A DNA stretch of 64,000 nucleotides from Clostridia bacterium. Lineage in GTDB: Bacteria > Bacillota > Clostridia > Christensenellales > Aristaeellaceae. Where the stretch lies: the NCBI GenBank assembly GCA_017412715.1, contig JAFPWU010000034.1:1-64000 (forward strand). The letters run 5' to 3'. The position numbers and the translations under genes were made by a program. Below are positions 27,084 through 34,950 of this stretch, piece by piece. Each line of letters opens with the position of its first letter. The stretch's first letter is position 1. Below the pieces are notes generated by a model that ran no database searches, was not told the DNA's origin, and was given only the letters and a program-made list of their open reading frames with translations.

Positions 27084-27737
27084 TTACTCTCTCCTCGCGA
27101 AATCCGCCATTTCCTTTTCCAAAAGCCGGAACACATTGGCGATCAGGTATCCGTCGGCGACCGCGTGGTTCATCCGGACGCTGACAGGCATGAGCAGCCT
27201 TCCGCCTTCCTCCCGGTATTTCCCCCAGTTGATGATGGGAAGAAAGTACAGGTATCCGTCGGGCAGCTCAATGTTCAGGGCATCGTAGGAAAGCCAGGAT
27301 ATATAGGAGGCATCAAACCAGTTGGGATGGTTCGCGGCGTCCAGGCCATATTCCCGCGTCTGCTTGGCCCGCTCCACATCCTGAAGGGCATAGCGGTAAA
27401 AAGCACCGTAATCTTCCCTGTATTCCGTATAGACCGGCGTGCAGGTTTCCGTATCCTCATGGAACACATACTGCGTCGGATGGATGACGTCATAACAAAT
27501 CAGTTCATCTTTTTGCCACAGATAGGCCATCCGGTAATCATCCCGGGAGTTGAGCACCTTTGACAGGATATACAGAAAGTTGAGGTAGAATCTGGTGCCT
27601 GTTTGCCTGCTGTACGCCGCCAGTGCCGTTACGTCAATCCGGGCGGTCATGGAAGTGGAGCACTTGCAGTCCTGCGTGAAGTGGCGATAGACGCCTTTGC
27701 GGTAATAGGTTTCCTTGTCAATGATTCTGTAATTCAT
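27084..27737 (-). CDS. Chloramphenicol acetyltransferase-family protein
   Basis: Acetyl-CoA-dependent O-acetyltransferase of the CAT fold, 217 residues, the normal length. The catalytic histidine motif is NHAVADGY (the classical form is HHAVCDGY/H), and RIDVTAL, SWLSYDAL and PIINWGKY-type segments are in family order. The replaced neighbours of the catalytic histidine leave it open whether it acts on chloramphenicol or another alcohol. GGGAGAAAACAGG precedes the ATG. It lies 41 bases after the deleted RibD-type gene and may share its promoter at 28318-28346. Confidence 0.85.
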   Translation of the reverse strand: MNYRIIDKETYYRKGVYRHFTQDCKCSTSMTARIDVTALAAYSRQTGTRFYLNFLYILSKVLNSRDDYRMAYLWQKDELICYDVIHPTQYVFHEDTETCTPVYTEYREDYGAFYRYALQDVERAKQTREYGLDAANHPNWFDASYISWLSYDALNIELPDGYLYFLPIINWGKYREEGGRLLMPVSVRMNHAVADGYLIANVFRLLEKEMADFARRE

Positions 27738-27778
27738 CCTGTTTTCTCCCTGATGCCGCTCCTTTCCGGATTTTTCCT

Positions 27779-28087
27779 TCAGCCAATGACCTGATAGCGA
27801 AGCCGCAAGAAGGAGTCCTGCAGTGGCGTGACGCCGATCAGCCGAAGCACGCCCAGCCGGGATAATTCACTCGCTGAGCAAAGGGACTGTCCGTCGATCA
27901 GCGTGGCCGTGTCCTTTCCTCCGATCAGCACCGGGGCGACCACAAGATCAACAAAGTCGAACAGCTTCTCCCGCAGTCCGGTGATTTTCGGAAAATCCCG
28001 ATCCACATCCAGCTCGTCCGTCGCGCCTGTGCTGATTTTTCCATCCACGGACATCAGCATAAACAAGGTGGTGACCGGTCGGTTCAT
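27779..28087 (-). pseudogene. RibD-type dihydrofolate reductase-like gene with internal deletion
   Basis: The frame gives only 102 residues. The first 38 (NRPVTTLFMLMSVDGKIS...DFPKITG) match the N-terminus of the RibD C-terminal/DHFR-like reductases, and the rest (FDFVDLVVAPVLIGGKDT..., RLRYQVIG) match the C-terminus. Such proteins are usually about 215-220 residues, so 110-120 residues of the NADPH-binding core are missing at the junction. The join is in frame and the ribosome-binding site AAGGAGG is intact. A short product could be made but is unlikely to fold as an enzyme. Confidence 0.8.
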
Positions 28088-28119
28088 GATTTCCTCCTTC
28101 CTCACATCGCTGCACCATG

Positions 28120-28278
28120 CCGCCCGCACGGTCAGGTTCTTCCCCCGCTTCTCCTTTTTCAGCCAAAGGTGAGCGGTGACGATCCTGACGATATCCGTCA
28201 GCTTGAACGCATCGTATCCTTTTTTGAGATTCTGTCCAGCGCTGCCGGCAGGATTCTTTCTTTCGTGTCTTTTGCCAT
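28120..28278 (-). pseudogene. TetR-type regulator remnant, frameshifted
   Basis: From ATG 28278 one frame reads MAKDTKERILPAALDRISKK, a typical TetR N-terminus, then stops at 28198-28200. One extra A in the A6 tract (28220-28225) would continue it as KKGYDAFKLTDIVRIV, the expected helix-turn-helix start. The remainder of a TetR protein (about 150 residues) is not found before the RibD-type gene. This is a short remnant of a regulator that probably bound the dyad just upstream. Confidence 0.6.
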
Positions 28279-28299
28279 TTGGAACTGGCATGAAGCAGA

Positions 28300-28339
28300 G
28301 TGACCTTTCGTTCTCTGATTATAGTGAACGAGAGGTCAC
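28300..28339. promoter_or_regulatory. 14-bp dyad operator over the promoter
   Basis: GTGACCTTTCGTTC (28300-28313) and GAACGAGAGGTCAC (28326-28339) are inverted copies with 13 of 14 positions matching and a 12-base spacer. They flank and cover the -10 and start site of the minus-strand promoter, a typical autorepressor operator for a TetR-type protein. Confidence 0.7.
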
Positions 28340-28346
28340 TTGTCAA
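28318..28346 (-). promoter_or_regulatory. Consensus sigma-A promoter (minus strand)
   Basis: On the minus strand, TTGACA (28346-28341) and TATAAT (28323-28318) are both perfect and 17 bases apart. It would transcribe the TetR remnant, the deleted reductase and the CAT-type gene. Confidence 0.92.
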
Positions 28347-28596
28347 CCCATGGATGCTCCCTTTATGGCTTTCGGATGTCCCAGCGTAAGATCCGGACCT
28401 GATTTCCCGAAGCAGCTTCAGCGTCTGCAATTTGGGATCCAGAATTCAATTTGGGATGTAAGGGGTGGAAAAAGATTTTTTGGCCAGGACAGAAAAAGAA
28501 CTGCCAGCGGCAGATTTCGCTGCGTATATCCAGATGTCAGGAGCAAAACACGGCCCTGAGAAAGAAAGAGACCGCAAAGCGGAGGAGGAAAAGGAA
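28347..28596. other. Gap before the PepSY gene with 11-bp direct repeat
   Basis: CAATTTGGGAT occurs twice (28428-28438 and 28447-28457), 19 bases apart, upstream of the PepSY gene. This resembles a binding site for a response regulator, but no clear -35/-10 pair is seen with it. No gene is supported in the rest. Confidence 0.4.
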
Positions 28597-28950
28597 ATGA
28601 AGAAGCTGGTAGCGATGATCTTGGCAGTGCTGATGATGGTGGGCTGTGTCTCCGCGTTTGCGGCTGAGGGGACACTGACCAAGGAAGAAGCCGTGAAGAC
28701 GGCGCTGGAATTCGCGGGAGTGAAAGAGGACCAGGTGACATTCCTCAATGTCCATCGGGATCTGGATGACGGCCGGGAGGTCTTCGAGATCAAGTTCGTA
28801 GCCAACAAGGTCGAGTACGAAATGAACGTCGACATCAGGACGGGCCGGGTCTTCGACGCGGACCGGGATTACTACGACTGGGACGACTTTGACGACCGGT
28901 ATGAGGATTTCGACGAAGTATGGGATGACTTCTTCTTCGACTTCGACTGA
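28597..28950 (+). CDS. Small secreted PepSY-domain protein
   Basis: Exported protein of 117 residues. Residues 1-23 are a signal peptide with possible cleavage at AFA-A; the VGC inside it could alternatively be a weak lipobox. A single PepSY domain follows (LTKEEAVKTALEFAGVKEDQV ... YEMNVDIRTGRVF, about 28-88), then a very acidic aromatic tail (DDFDDRYEDFD... FFFDFD). PepSY domains are known as inhibitors of peptidases or sensors at the cell surface. GGAGGAGGAAAAGG precedes ATG 28597. It is followed by a terminator, so it is monocistronic. Confidence 0.85.
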   Translation: MKKLVAMILAVLMMVGCVSAFAAEGTLTKEEAVKTALEFAGVKEDQVTFLNVHRDLDDGREVFEIKFVANKVEYEMNVDIRTGRVFDADRDYYDWDDFDDRYEDFDEVWDDFFFDFD

Positions 28951-29018
28951 GAAGCGGAGCGCCCGGAAGGGAAAACCGGAACGCGAAACTTCCGCCAGGC
29001 CATCCACAGTAAAAAAAT

Positions 29019-29050
29019 CTTCGGATCCGCAGGGACCCGGAGTTTTTTTT
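29019..29050 (+). terminator. Terminator after the PepSY gene
   Basis: CTTCGGATCC / GGACCCGGAG stem (one T-G pair, one mismatch) with GCAG loop, followed by eight T residues. Confidence 0.85.
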
Positions 29051-29205
29051 CAGCCCGGAAAAGCATCCGGGCTGTTCGAATGAGAAGAGGAACCGCCCGC
29101 GGATTCGGCGGGCGGAAGGAAAATCGTATTAAACGGCAAATCCGCGGATGCACGGATTTGCGGCCGTGAAACGCGGCCCCGGTCTTAAAACGGTGTTTGA
29201 AGACC
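29051..29205. other. Cluster of stem-loops between convergent genes
   Basis: Four consecutive palindromes lie here: CAGCCCGGA/TCCGGGCTG (29051-29074), CCGCCCGC/GCGGGCGG (about 29093-29116), GCAAATCCG/CGGATTTGC (29136-29161) and GGTCTT/AAGACC (29181-29205). None has a good T run. One may end radA on the minus strand. Otherwise I see nothing coding. Confidence 0.5.
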
Positions 29206-29214
29206 GAATCAGGA

Positions 29215-30591
29215 TCAGAAGAGCACGCTCAAGGCCTGCAGGAGGGTATCTACCCCGAGGATTCGAACGCCTTCGGGGGGATTGGACAGGCGGCGGGCAT
29301 TCTCCCGGGGAACCACCAGGGTGGTGAAGCCCAGCCGGGCGCATTCCGCCACCCGGCGGTCGCACTGGGGCACCGTACGGATTTCCCCGGTCAGGCCCAC
29401 CTCTCCCATCACGGCCACCTCCGAGCCCACCGGCTGATCCTTCAGGCTGGAGGCCACCGCCACGCAAAGGGCCAGGTCCGCGGCGGGCTCGCTCAGCTCC
29501 AGGCCTCCGGCCACGTTGATGTAAACATCCTGATTATAGGTCCGCTGGCCGGCCCGCTTTTCCAGCACGGCCAGCAGCATGGCGATACGTCCCGCGTCCG
29601 CGCCGTTTACGGTGCGCCGGGGGGAATTCAGAAAGCTCTGGGCCGCCAGGGCCTGCACATCGCACAGCAGGGGGCGGCTGCCCTCCAGGCCGCAGAAGAC
29701 GGTGCTGCCGCTGGCGCCCTTGGCCCGGTGGCTCAGCAGTTCCTCGCTGGGATTGGGGACGATCTGCATGCCCTTGCCGGTCATGCGGAAGACCCCCAGC
29801 TCATTGACGGAGCCGAACCGGTTCTTGACTGCCCGGAGGAGCCGGTAATCCTGCTGCCGGTCGCCCTCGAAATACAGCACCACATCCACCATATGCTCCA
29901 GCATCCGGGGCCCGGCGATGGCGCCGTCCTTGGTGACGTGGCCCACCACGAACATGGAGGTTCCCGTCTCCTTGCAGATGCGCATCAGCAGGCTGGTGCT
30001 TTCCCGGATCTGGGAGACGGAACCGGGGGCGGAGGCCATTTCAGGCCGGTACATGGTCTGAATGGAGTCCACCACCGCCACGTCGGGCTGGAGATCCCGG
30101 AGCCTGGTTTCCACCGCGTCCAGCGCGTTCTCCGCCAGCACGTAAAGCCCGGGAACCCCGATATCAAGACGTCGGGCCCGGAGCTTGATCTGCCGGGCGC
30201 TCTCCTCCCCGGAGATATACAGGATCCGCTTTCCCTGCCCGGCCAGGTTGGCGCAGACCTGCAGGAGCAGCGTGCTCTTGCCGATGCCGGGATCGCCGCC
30301 GATCAGCATGAGGCCCCCCTCCACGATGCCGCCGCCCAGCACCCGGTCCAGCTCGCTGATGCCGGTAGGGGTCCGCAGGGCGGTATCCTCCGGGATCTCC
30401 TCCAGCAGCAGGGGGGCGGCGCCGGTGCCGGGGCGCTGATTGGCCGCCAGCTTCGCCGCGCCCTTTTCCGGCACCGCGGTGACGCTTTCCTCCAGGGTAT
30501 TCCAGGCGCCGCATCCCGGGCAGCGGCCCACCCAGCGGGGGCTTTCATATCCGCAGGCCGTACAGGCATAGACGGATTTTGTTTTTGCCAT
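29215..30591 (-). CDS. radA: DNA repair protein RadA
   Basis: RecA-like ATPase that drives branch migration in recombinational repair, 458 residues. The N-terminal four-cysteine zinc finger (CTACGYES...CPGCGAW, residues 10-30), Walker A GGDPGIGKST (98-107), and the RadA-specific KNRFG motif (near 257) are all present, followed by a Lon-protease-like C-terminal domain. The ATG abuts the stop of the LysR gene upstream, so it is probably co-transcribed with glgA and that regulator. Confidence 0.97.
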   Translation of the reverse strand: MAKTKSVYACTACGYESPRWVGRCPGCGAWNTLEESVTAVPEKGAAKLAANQRPGTGAAPLLLEEIPEDTALRTPTGISELDRVLGGGIVEGGLMLIGGDPGIGKSTLLLQVCANLAGQGKRILYISGEESARQIKLRARRLDIGVPGLYVLAENALDAVETRLRDLQPDVAVVDSIQTMYRPEMASAPGSVSQIRESTSLLMRICKETGTSMFVVGHVTKDGAIAGPRMLEHMVDVVLYFEGDRQQDYRLLRAVKNRFGSVNELGVFRMTGKGMQIVPNPSEELLSHRAKGASGSTVFCGLEGSRPLLCDVQALAAQSFLNSPRRTVNGADAGRIAMLLAVLEKRAGQRTYNQDVYINVAGGLELSEPAADLALCVAVASSLKDQPVGSEVAVMGEVGLTGEIRTVPQCDRRVAECARLGFTTLVVPRENARRLSNPPEGVRILGVDTLLQALSVLF

Positions 30592-31533
30592 TTACGATTC
30601 TCCTCCCGCGGGGGCGGGAACGCTCCGCAGGTATTTTTTCATCTCTTCAATATACAGCAGCCCCAGGGCGGTATGGACGGAATTCCTGCGGTCGATATAT
30701 CCGATTTCCATGGCCGCGTCCCCCGGGGATCCGGCCCCGGCGAAGGGGACGGCGATGTAGTCCACCCCGCTGAGCTCCTCGCAGATGATGCCGGAGCAGA
30801 GGGTATATCCGTTGAGTCCCACCATCAGGTTCAGCACCGTGGCCCGGTCGCAGCAGTAAATCAGCCGGGAATACTTCTCCGTGGACATCAGCTCCTCGGA
30901 GAAATAGAAGGGGGCGTCTCCCTGCTCGAAGGCCAGGCAGGGCCAGGGCCGCAGATCCTCCAGGGTAATGGAGGGCCGGCTGGCCAGGGGATGCTCCTTC
31001 CAGAGATAGACGAAGGCGCCGCAGCTGATCAGCGGATGAAAGCGGAGCCCCTCCTGATCCAGCAGCTTCAGCAGGGGCTTCCGGTTGCTCTCATTCAGGT
31101 AGATGACCCCGATCTCGCTGCGGAGGCTGCTCACATCCTGAATGACCTCCTGGGTCCGGGTTTCCCGGATGGCCAGCTCGTACTCCGCCGCTTCGGCCTG
31201 CTTGGTCATCTCCACAAAGGCCTTGACGGCGAAGGAATAGTGCTGCGTAGAGACGGCAAAGCTGGCCTTTCGCCTTTCGATTTTGCCAAAGGCCTCCATC
31301 AGGTTCAGATACTGGCTCTCCACCTGCCGGGCGTAGGGCAGGAAACGCAGCCCTTCCGTGGTCAGGGTCATGCCCTTGCTGGTCCGAAGGAACAGCACCA
31401 GGCCCAGCTCCTTCTCCAGGTCCTTCAGGGCGTTGGTCAGGGAGGGCTGGGCGACAAAGAGCTTTTCGGCCGCCCGTCCCAGGGAGCCGGTCTCCGCGAT
31501 GGCGATCACATACCGCAATTGCTGTAAGGTCAT
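30592..31533 (-). CDS. LysR-family transcriptional regulator
   Basis: DNA-binding regulator of 313 residues with an N-terminal winged helix-turn-helix (LQQLRYVIAIAETGSLGRAAEKLFVAQPSLTNAL is spread over residues 3-37) and a C-terminal effector-binding domain. It lies directly between glgA and radA with one base or fewer of spacing, which is odd because LysR genes are usually divergent from their targets. The effector is unknown. Confidence 0.93.
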   Translation of the reverse strand: MTLQQLRYVIAIAETGSLGRAAEKLFVAQPSLTNALKDLEKELGLVLFLRTSKGMTLTTEGLRFLPYARQVESQYLNLMEAFGKIERRKASFAVSTQHYSFAVKAFVEMTKQAEAAEYELAIRETRTQEVIQDVSSLRSEIGVIYLNESNRKPLLKLLDQEGLRFHPLISCGAFVYLWKEHPLASRPSITLEDLRPWPCLAFEQGDAPFYFSEELMSTEKYSRLIYCCDRATVLNLMVGLNGYTLCSGIICEELSGVDYIAVPFAGAGSPGDAAMEIGYIDRRNSVHTALGLLYIEEMKKYLRSVPAPAGGES

Positions 31534-31534
31534 C

Positions 31535-32998
31535 TTACTTCTTCAATTCCGAATACAGGTTCAGATACTGCCGGGCGGAACGGTCCCAGGACACATCCTT
31601 TTCCATATCCCGCCGGACGATGGCGTCCCAAGCCGGACGGTTGTTCACGAACACATCCCGGCCGCGGCGCACCGTATCCAGCAGCAGGTCCGCCCGGTAC
31701 CGGTCAAAGGTAAAGCCGTTGCCCGCGCCGGTGTTTGCATTGTAGGGCTCAACGGTATCCTTCAGGCCGCCGGTTTCCCGGACGAAGGGCACGGTGCCGT
31801 ACCGCATGGCGATCAGCTGGGTCAGGCCGCAGGGCTCGAACAGGCTGGGCACCAGCAGGGCGTCCGCGCCGGCGTAGATCTGATGGGACAGGCCCTCGTC
31901 GTAGAGAATGCAGGAGCAGACCTGCCCATGATGCACGTTTTCGAAGTACCGGAAGGAGCCCTCGTACCGGGGGTCGCCGGTGCCGAGGATGACGATCTGG
32001 GTCTGGTCATCCAGCATCTGTTCAAACACCGTATTCACCAGATCCAGGCCCTTCTGATCCGTCAGGCGGGAGATCAGCCCGATCACAAACTTGCCCGCGT
32101 CCTCCGTCAGGCCGAGCCGCTGCTGCAGGGCCAGCTTGTTTTTCCACTTCCGCTCCAGCACATCCTCCGGCCCGTAGTTCTCCGGCAGGCGGGAATCCCG
32201 GCGGGGATCCCACTGGTCCACGTCAATGCCGTTCACGATGCCGCTGAGCTTTTCCCGGTGATACCAGAGGTGGCTGTTCAGCCCTTCGCCGTAGAAATCC
32301 GTCTGAATTTCCCGGGCATAGGTCTCGCTGACCGTGGTCACCCGGTCCGCGTAGGCCAGGCCGCCCTTGAACATATTGGCCTCATGGTCGTTGATCAGGA
32401 AGACGGAGTAGTTGAACAGATCATCCGGCAGGCCGGACCAGTATTTCAGATGCTCAATGCTGCAGATGCCCTGGAACCGGAGGTTGTGAATGGTAAGAAT
32501 GCTCCGGGCGGAGCCCACGGGGGTCGGGGCGAAGAGGGTCCGCAGATAGACCGGCGCCAGGGCGGCCTGCCAGTCGTGGCAGTGAACCACATCCGGCACC
32601 CAGTTCAGATAATTCAGCGCGGCCAGGGCGGCCTTGGAGAAGTAGCAGTATTTCGGAATATCCTCCCACAGGCCGGTATAGGGATTACCCCAGTCGAAGA
32701 ACTCCCGGTTTTCGATGAAATCATACAGGACGCCGTCCTTCTCCATCTCCATGATGCCCACGAAGAACTCCCGTCCGTCCTGGGTCAGATTCATCATGAA
32801 GGAGCCCTTCCAGGTCATCTGATCCTTATATTTCTGGGGAATGACCCGGTACAGGGGAAGCAGGACCCGAACCTGGCAGCCTTCCCTGATCAGGGCCCGG
32901 GGCAGGGCGTACATCACGTCCCCCAGCCCGCCGGTCTTGACGAAGGGGTAGCATTCGGAACCGATAAAGGCGACCCGGGATTGAATTGCGGTGCTCAT
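31535..32998 (-). CDS. glgA: Glycogen synthase (ADP-glucose type)
   Basis: GT5 glucosyltransferase that extends alpha-1,4-glucan from ADP-glucose, 487 residues. The N-terminal KTGGLGDV loop (about residues 20-27), HCHDWQAA, the GLISRLTDQKGLDL segment and the C-terminal PSLFEPCGLTQ with ETGGLKDTV are all family signatures. ATG 32998 follows GGAGG; the longer frame to 33190 runs through the promoter. No other glycogen genes are present in the window. Confidence 0.95.
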   Translation of the reverse strand: MSTAIQSRVAFIGSECYPFVKTGGLGDVMYALPRALIREGCQVRVLLPLYRVIPQKYKDQMTWKGSFMMNLTQDGREFFVGIMEMEKDGVLYDFIENREFFDWGNPYTGLWEDIPKYCYFSKAALAALNYLNWVPDVVHCHDWQAALAPVYLRTLFAPTPVGSARSILTIHNLRFQGICSIEHLKYWSGLPDDLFNYSVFLINDHEANMFKGGLAYADRVTTVSETYAREIQTDFYGEGLNSHLWYHREKLSGIVNGIDVDQWDPRRDSRLPENYGPEDVLERKWKNKLALQQRLGLTEDAGKFVIGLISRLTDQKGLDLVNTVFEQMLDDQTQIVILGTGDPRYEGSFRYFENVHHGQVCSCILYDEGLSHQIYAGADALLVPSLFEPCGLTQLIAMRYGTVPFVRETGGLKDTVEPYNANTGAGNGFTFDRYRADLLLDTVRRGRDVFVNNRPAWDAIVRRDMEKDVSWDRSARQYLNLYSELKK

Positions 32999-33115
32999 GA
33001 ATAGTTTCCTCCGTTTCACATATGATGAAATTGCTGAATAAACGCGCTGCCGGCGGCCTTCCGGGCGAAGGGGACGGGGGCCTGGATGGAAGCAGCCGGT
33101 GTTTTCCTGATGGAC

Positions 33116-33144
33116 ATTATACACAATTCGGTTTCCGGTGTCAT
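33116..33144 (-). promoter_or_regulatory. Promoter of glgA-lysR-radA (minus strand)
   Basis: ATGACA (33144-33139) and a perfect TATAAT (33121-33116) are 17 bases apart on the minus strand, giving a leader of about 110 bases before glgA. Confidence 0.75.
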
Positions 33145-33155
33145 GGTTTTTTCGC

Positions 33156-34946
33156 TCATTCTGCCTTTTCAAGGAAGGAGACCATGACATAGCCCTCGAT
33201 GCTGTCCGTCTTCACCCGGACCCAGGCGGGATCCTCGCAGGTTTCCAGCACGATCAGCAGCTGATGCCTGTACAGGCGCATCAGGATCTCTCCGGCGGCG
33301 GAGGGCTCCGCCCGCAGGTTCAGGCTGCTGTCGTCGGCGATTCCCTCCACGCTGGCCAGCCAGGCGCCCTGGGGCAGGTTCTCCAGGGAAACGGGCATCA
33401 GCGTGGGCCGGGGCGTCGGCGTGGCTGCGGGCCCCGGGGTTTCCGCCAGCAGAGGATCCGGCGTGGGCAGGGGAATGTCTCCGGCGGAAACCTTCTTCAG
33501 CACCATGCCGGGATAATAGAAGGCGAGGATCTCCTGAAAGTTTTTCCCGTATTCGGAAGCCATCCACTGGGCGCCCCGCTGGCTCATGCCGACCCCGTGG
33601 CCGTAGCGGCCGGAGGTCAGGACAAAGGCCTCCTTCTCCTCCGAGACCGTGACGATTTCGTTATCCGCCCCGTATATGCTTAGATTCAGGCTCCGCAGCG
33701 CGTAGGGGAACAGATCCATGGTCAGGGTAAAGGTGCCCGCGGGAATCCAGTCGCTCAGCCGGAGAGAGGGCTCCGGGGTCACGGTGAGCAGGGGCGTGGG
33801 GACGGGCTCCTCCTCCCCCTCGTCCGCCTCCCAGGTCAGGGCGGGTTCCGGCGTCTCGGGGGGCAGGTACTGCTTTCCGGAGACGATGAGGCGGATCTCC
33901 ATCCGGGTCATCAGACGGCTGGGAGCGGAAAACCGGGGGGAATTCAGGGAAACGGACTGAATCCCGTCCAGACGGAAGGTATCCTCCTGCCGGGCGAAAT
34001 CCTTCATCTCCGGCTGGGCGTAAACCGCCTCCCGCAGCAGGGCCAGGAAGTCCTCCCGCAGGCCGGTTCCGTCCTTCCGGAGGACGGCCTTCTTCAGGAT
34101 GGATTCGGGATTTTCCAGATCATAGGGATCATCCGCGACGGCGTAGCAGGAGGTGGAATCCGCTCCGCTCCAGACATGGGAGGGGAGTTCCGTCTGCCCG
34201 CCGTTGGAAGCGCTGTAATAGCAGCTGGCCAAGCGGCCCTTGTCGGTGCCGACCACCCCGGCTGTCTCCGAGACGGCCCTTGCGGTCCGGGGCCGGTCCG
34301 CGGAGAGGGAGCGGAAGACCTGGTCATTGGTGGTGTCCACCAGATCATACCCCCGGTCGGCGTTCAGCCGGCCCAGCGCGTAGGTGCGGGCGCAGACGGC
34401 CTGAGCCTTCAGGGCTTCCAGGGGGAAATCCTCGCTCATCTCATAGGGCAGAACCCCCAGCAGGTAATCCTCCACGCTCAGGGAGAGCACCGGCTGCAGC
34501 TGCCCGCCGGAAACGGTCAGGCGCAGATCCCCGGGATACAGTCCCGTGTCCGGCAGGATATTCAGGCCGGAGGCGGCGGGATCAGCCGAAGAGGAGGCGC
34601 CGGTCCGGGTCAGGGTCAGCTCCGTTCCGCAGTCCAGCGCGGCCTCCGCGTAGAACAGGATGAGCCGGCCTTCCCGGACCTGGACGGTGATTTCCCGGCC
34701 GGAGGGCAACAGCATGCGGTTTTCCCGGCCCCAGGCAGCCAGGAAGCTTCCCTGCAGCCTCAGGTCAATCCGGTCCGTCAGGCCCAGCCTCCGGAGCAGC
34801 ATCCGCACCCTGGGGGCGGCCTCCTCCGAGGCGAGGGCCGGGGCCAGGCAGGAAAGGAGCAGCAGGAGGCAGAGGGTCAGACAGAGTCCTCTCCGCCCGG
34901 GCGGAGGACCCGGCCGCCGGTCGGAGACGCTTATTCCGGAGCGCAT
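33156..34946 (-). CDS. SpoIID/LytB-domain protein with C-terminal SH3 domain
   Basis: Exported cell-wall protein of 596 residues. A signal peptide (about residues 1-40, ending ALAS) is followed by a SpoIID-type domain: LSVEDYLLGVLPYEMSEDFP, LEALKAQAVCARTYAL, SNGGQTE and GYGHGVGMSQRGAQWMA. This fold includes lytic transglycosylases acting on peptidoglycan during engulfment. A proline/threonine-rich linker and a bacterial SH3 domain (about 530-596, LNLRAEPS...GYVMVSFLE) follow. ATG 34946 overlaps no coding and lies just after the rarA stop, so the two are co-transcribed. Not necessarily sporulation-specific. Confidence 0.88.
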   Translation of the reverse strand: MRSGISVSDRRPGPPPGRRGLCLTLCLLLLLSCLAPALASEEAAPRVRMLLRRLGLTDRIDLRLQGSFLAAWGRENRMLLPSGREITVQVREGRLILFYAEAALDCGTELTLTRTGASSSADPAASGLNILPDTGLYPGDLRLTVSGGQLQPVLSLSVEDYLLGVLPYEMSEDFPLEALKAQAVCARTYALGRLNADRGYDLVDTTNDQVFRSLSADRPRTARAVSETAGVVGTDKGRLASCYYSASNGGQTELPSHVWSGADSTSCYAVADDPYDLENPESILKKAVLRKDGTGLREDFLALLREAVYAQPEMKDFARQEDTFRLDGIQSVSLNSPRFSAPSRLMTRMEIRLIVSGKQYLPPETPEPALTWEADEGEEEPVPTPLLTVTPEPSLRLSDWIPAGTFTLTMDLFPYALRSLNLSIYGADNEIVTVSEEKEAFVLTSGRYGHGVGMSQRGAQWMASEYGKNFQEILAFYYPGMVLKKVSAGDIPLPTPDPLLAETPGPAATPTPRPTLMPVSLENLPQGAWLASVEGIADDSSLNLRAEPSAAGEILMRLYRHQLLIVLETCEDPAWVRVKTDSIEGYVMVSFLEKAE

Positions 34947-34950
34947 GGGC

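Noticed and set aside
33001..33190. N-terminal extension of the glgA frame
   Set aside because: It reads through the -10 and -35 hexamers at 33116-33144, and the downstream ATG has the ribosome-binding site.
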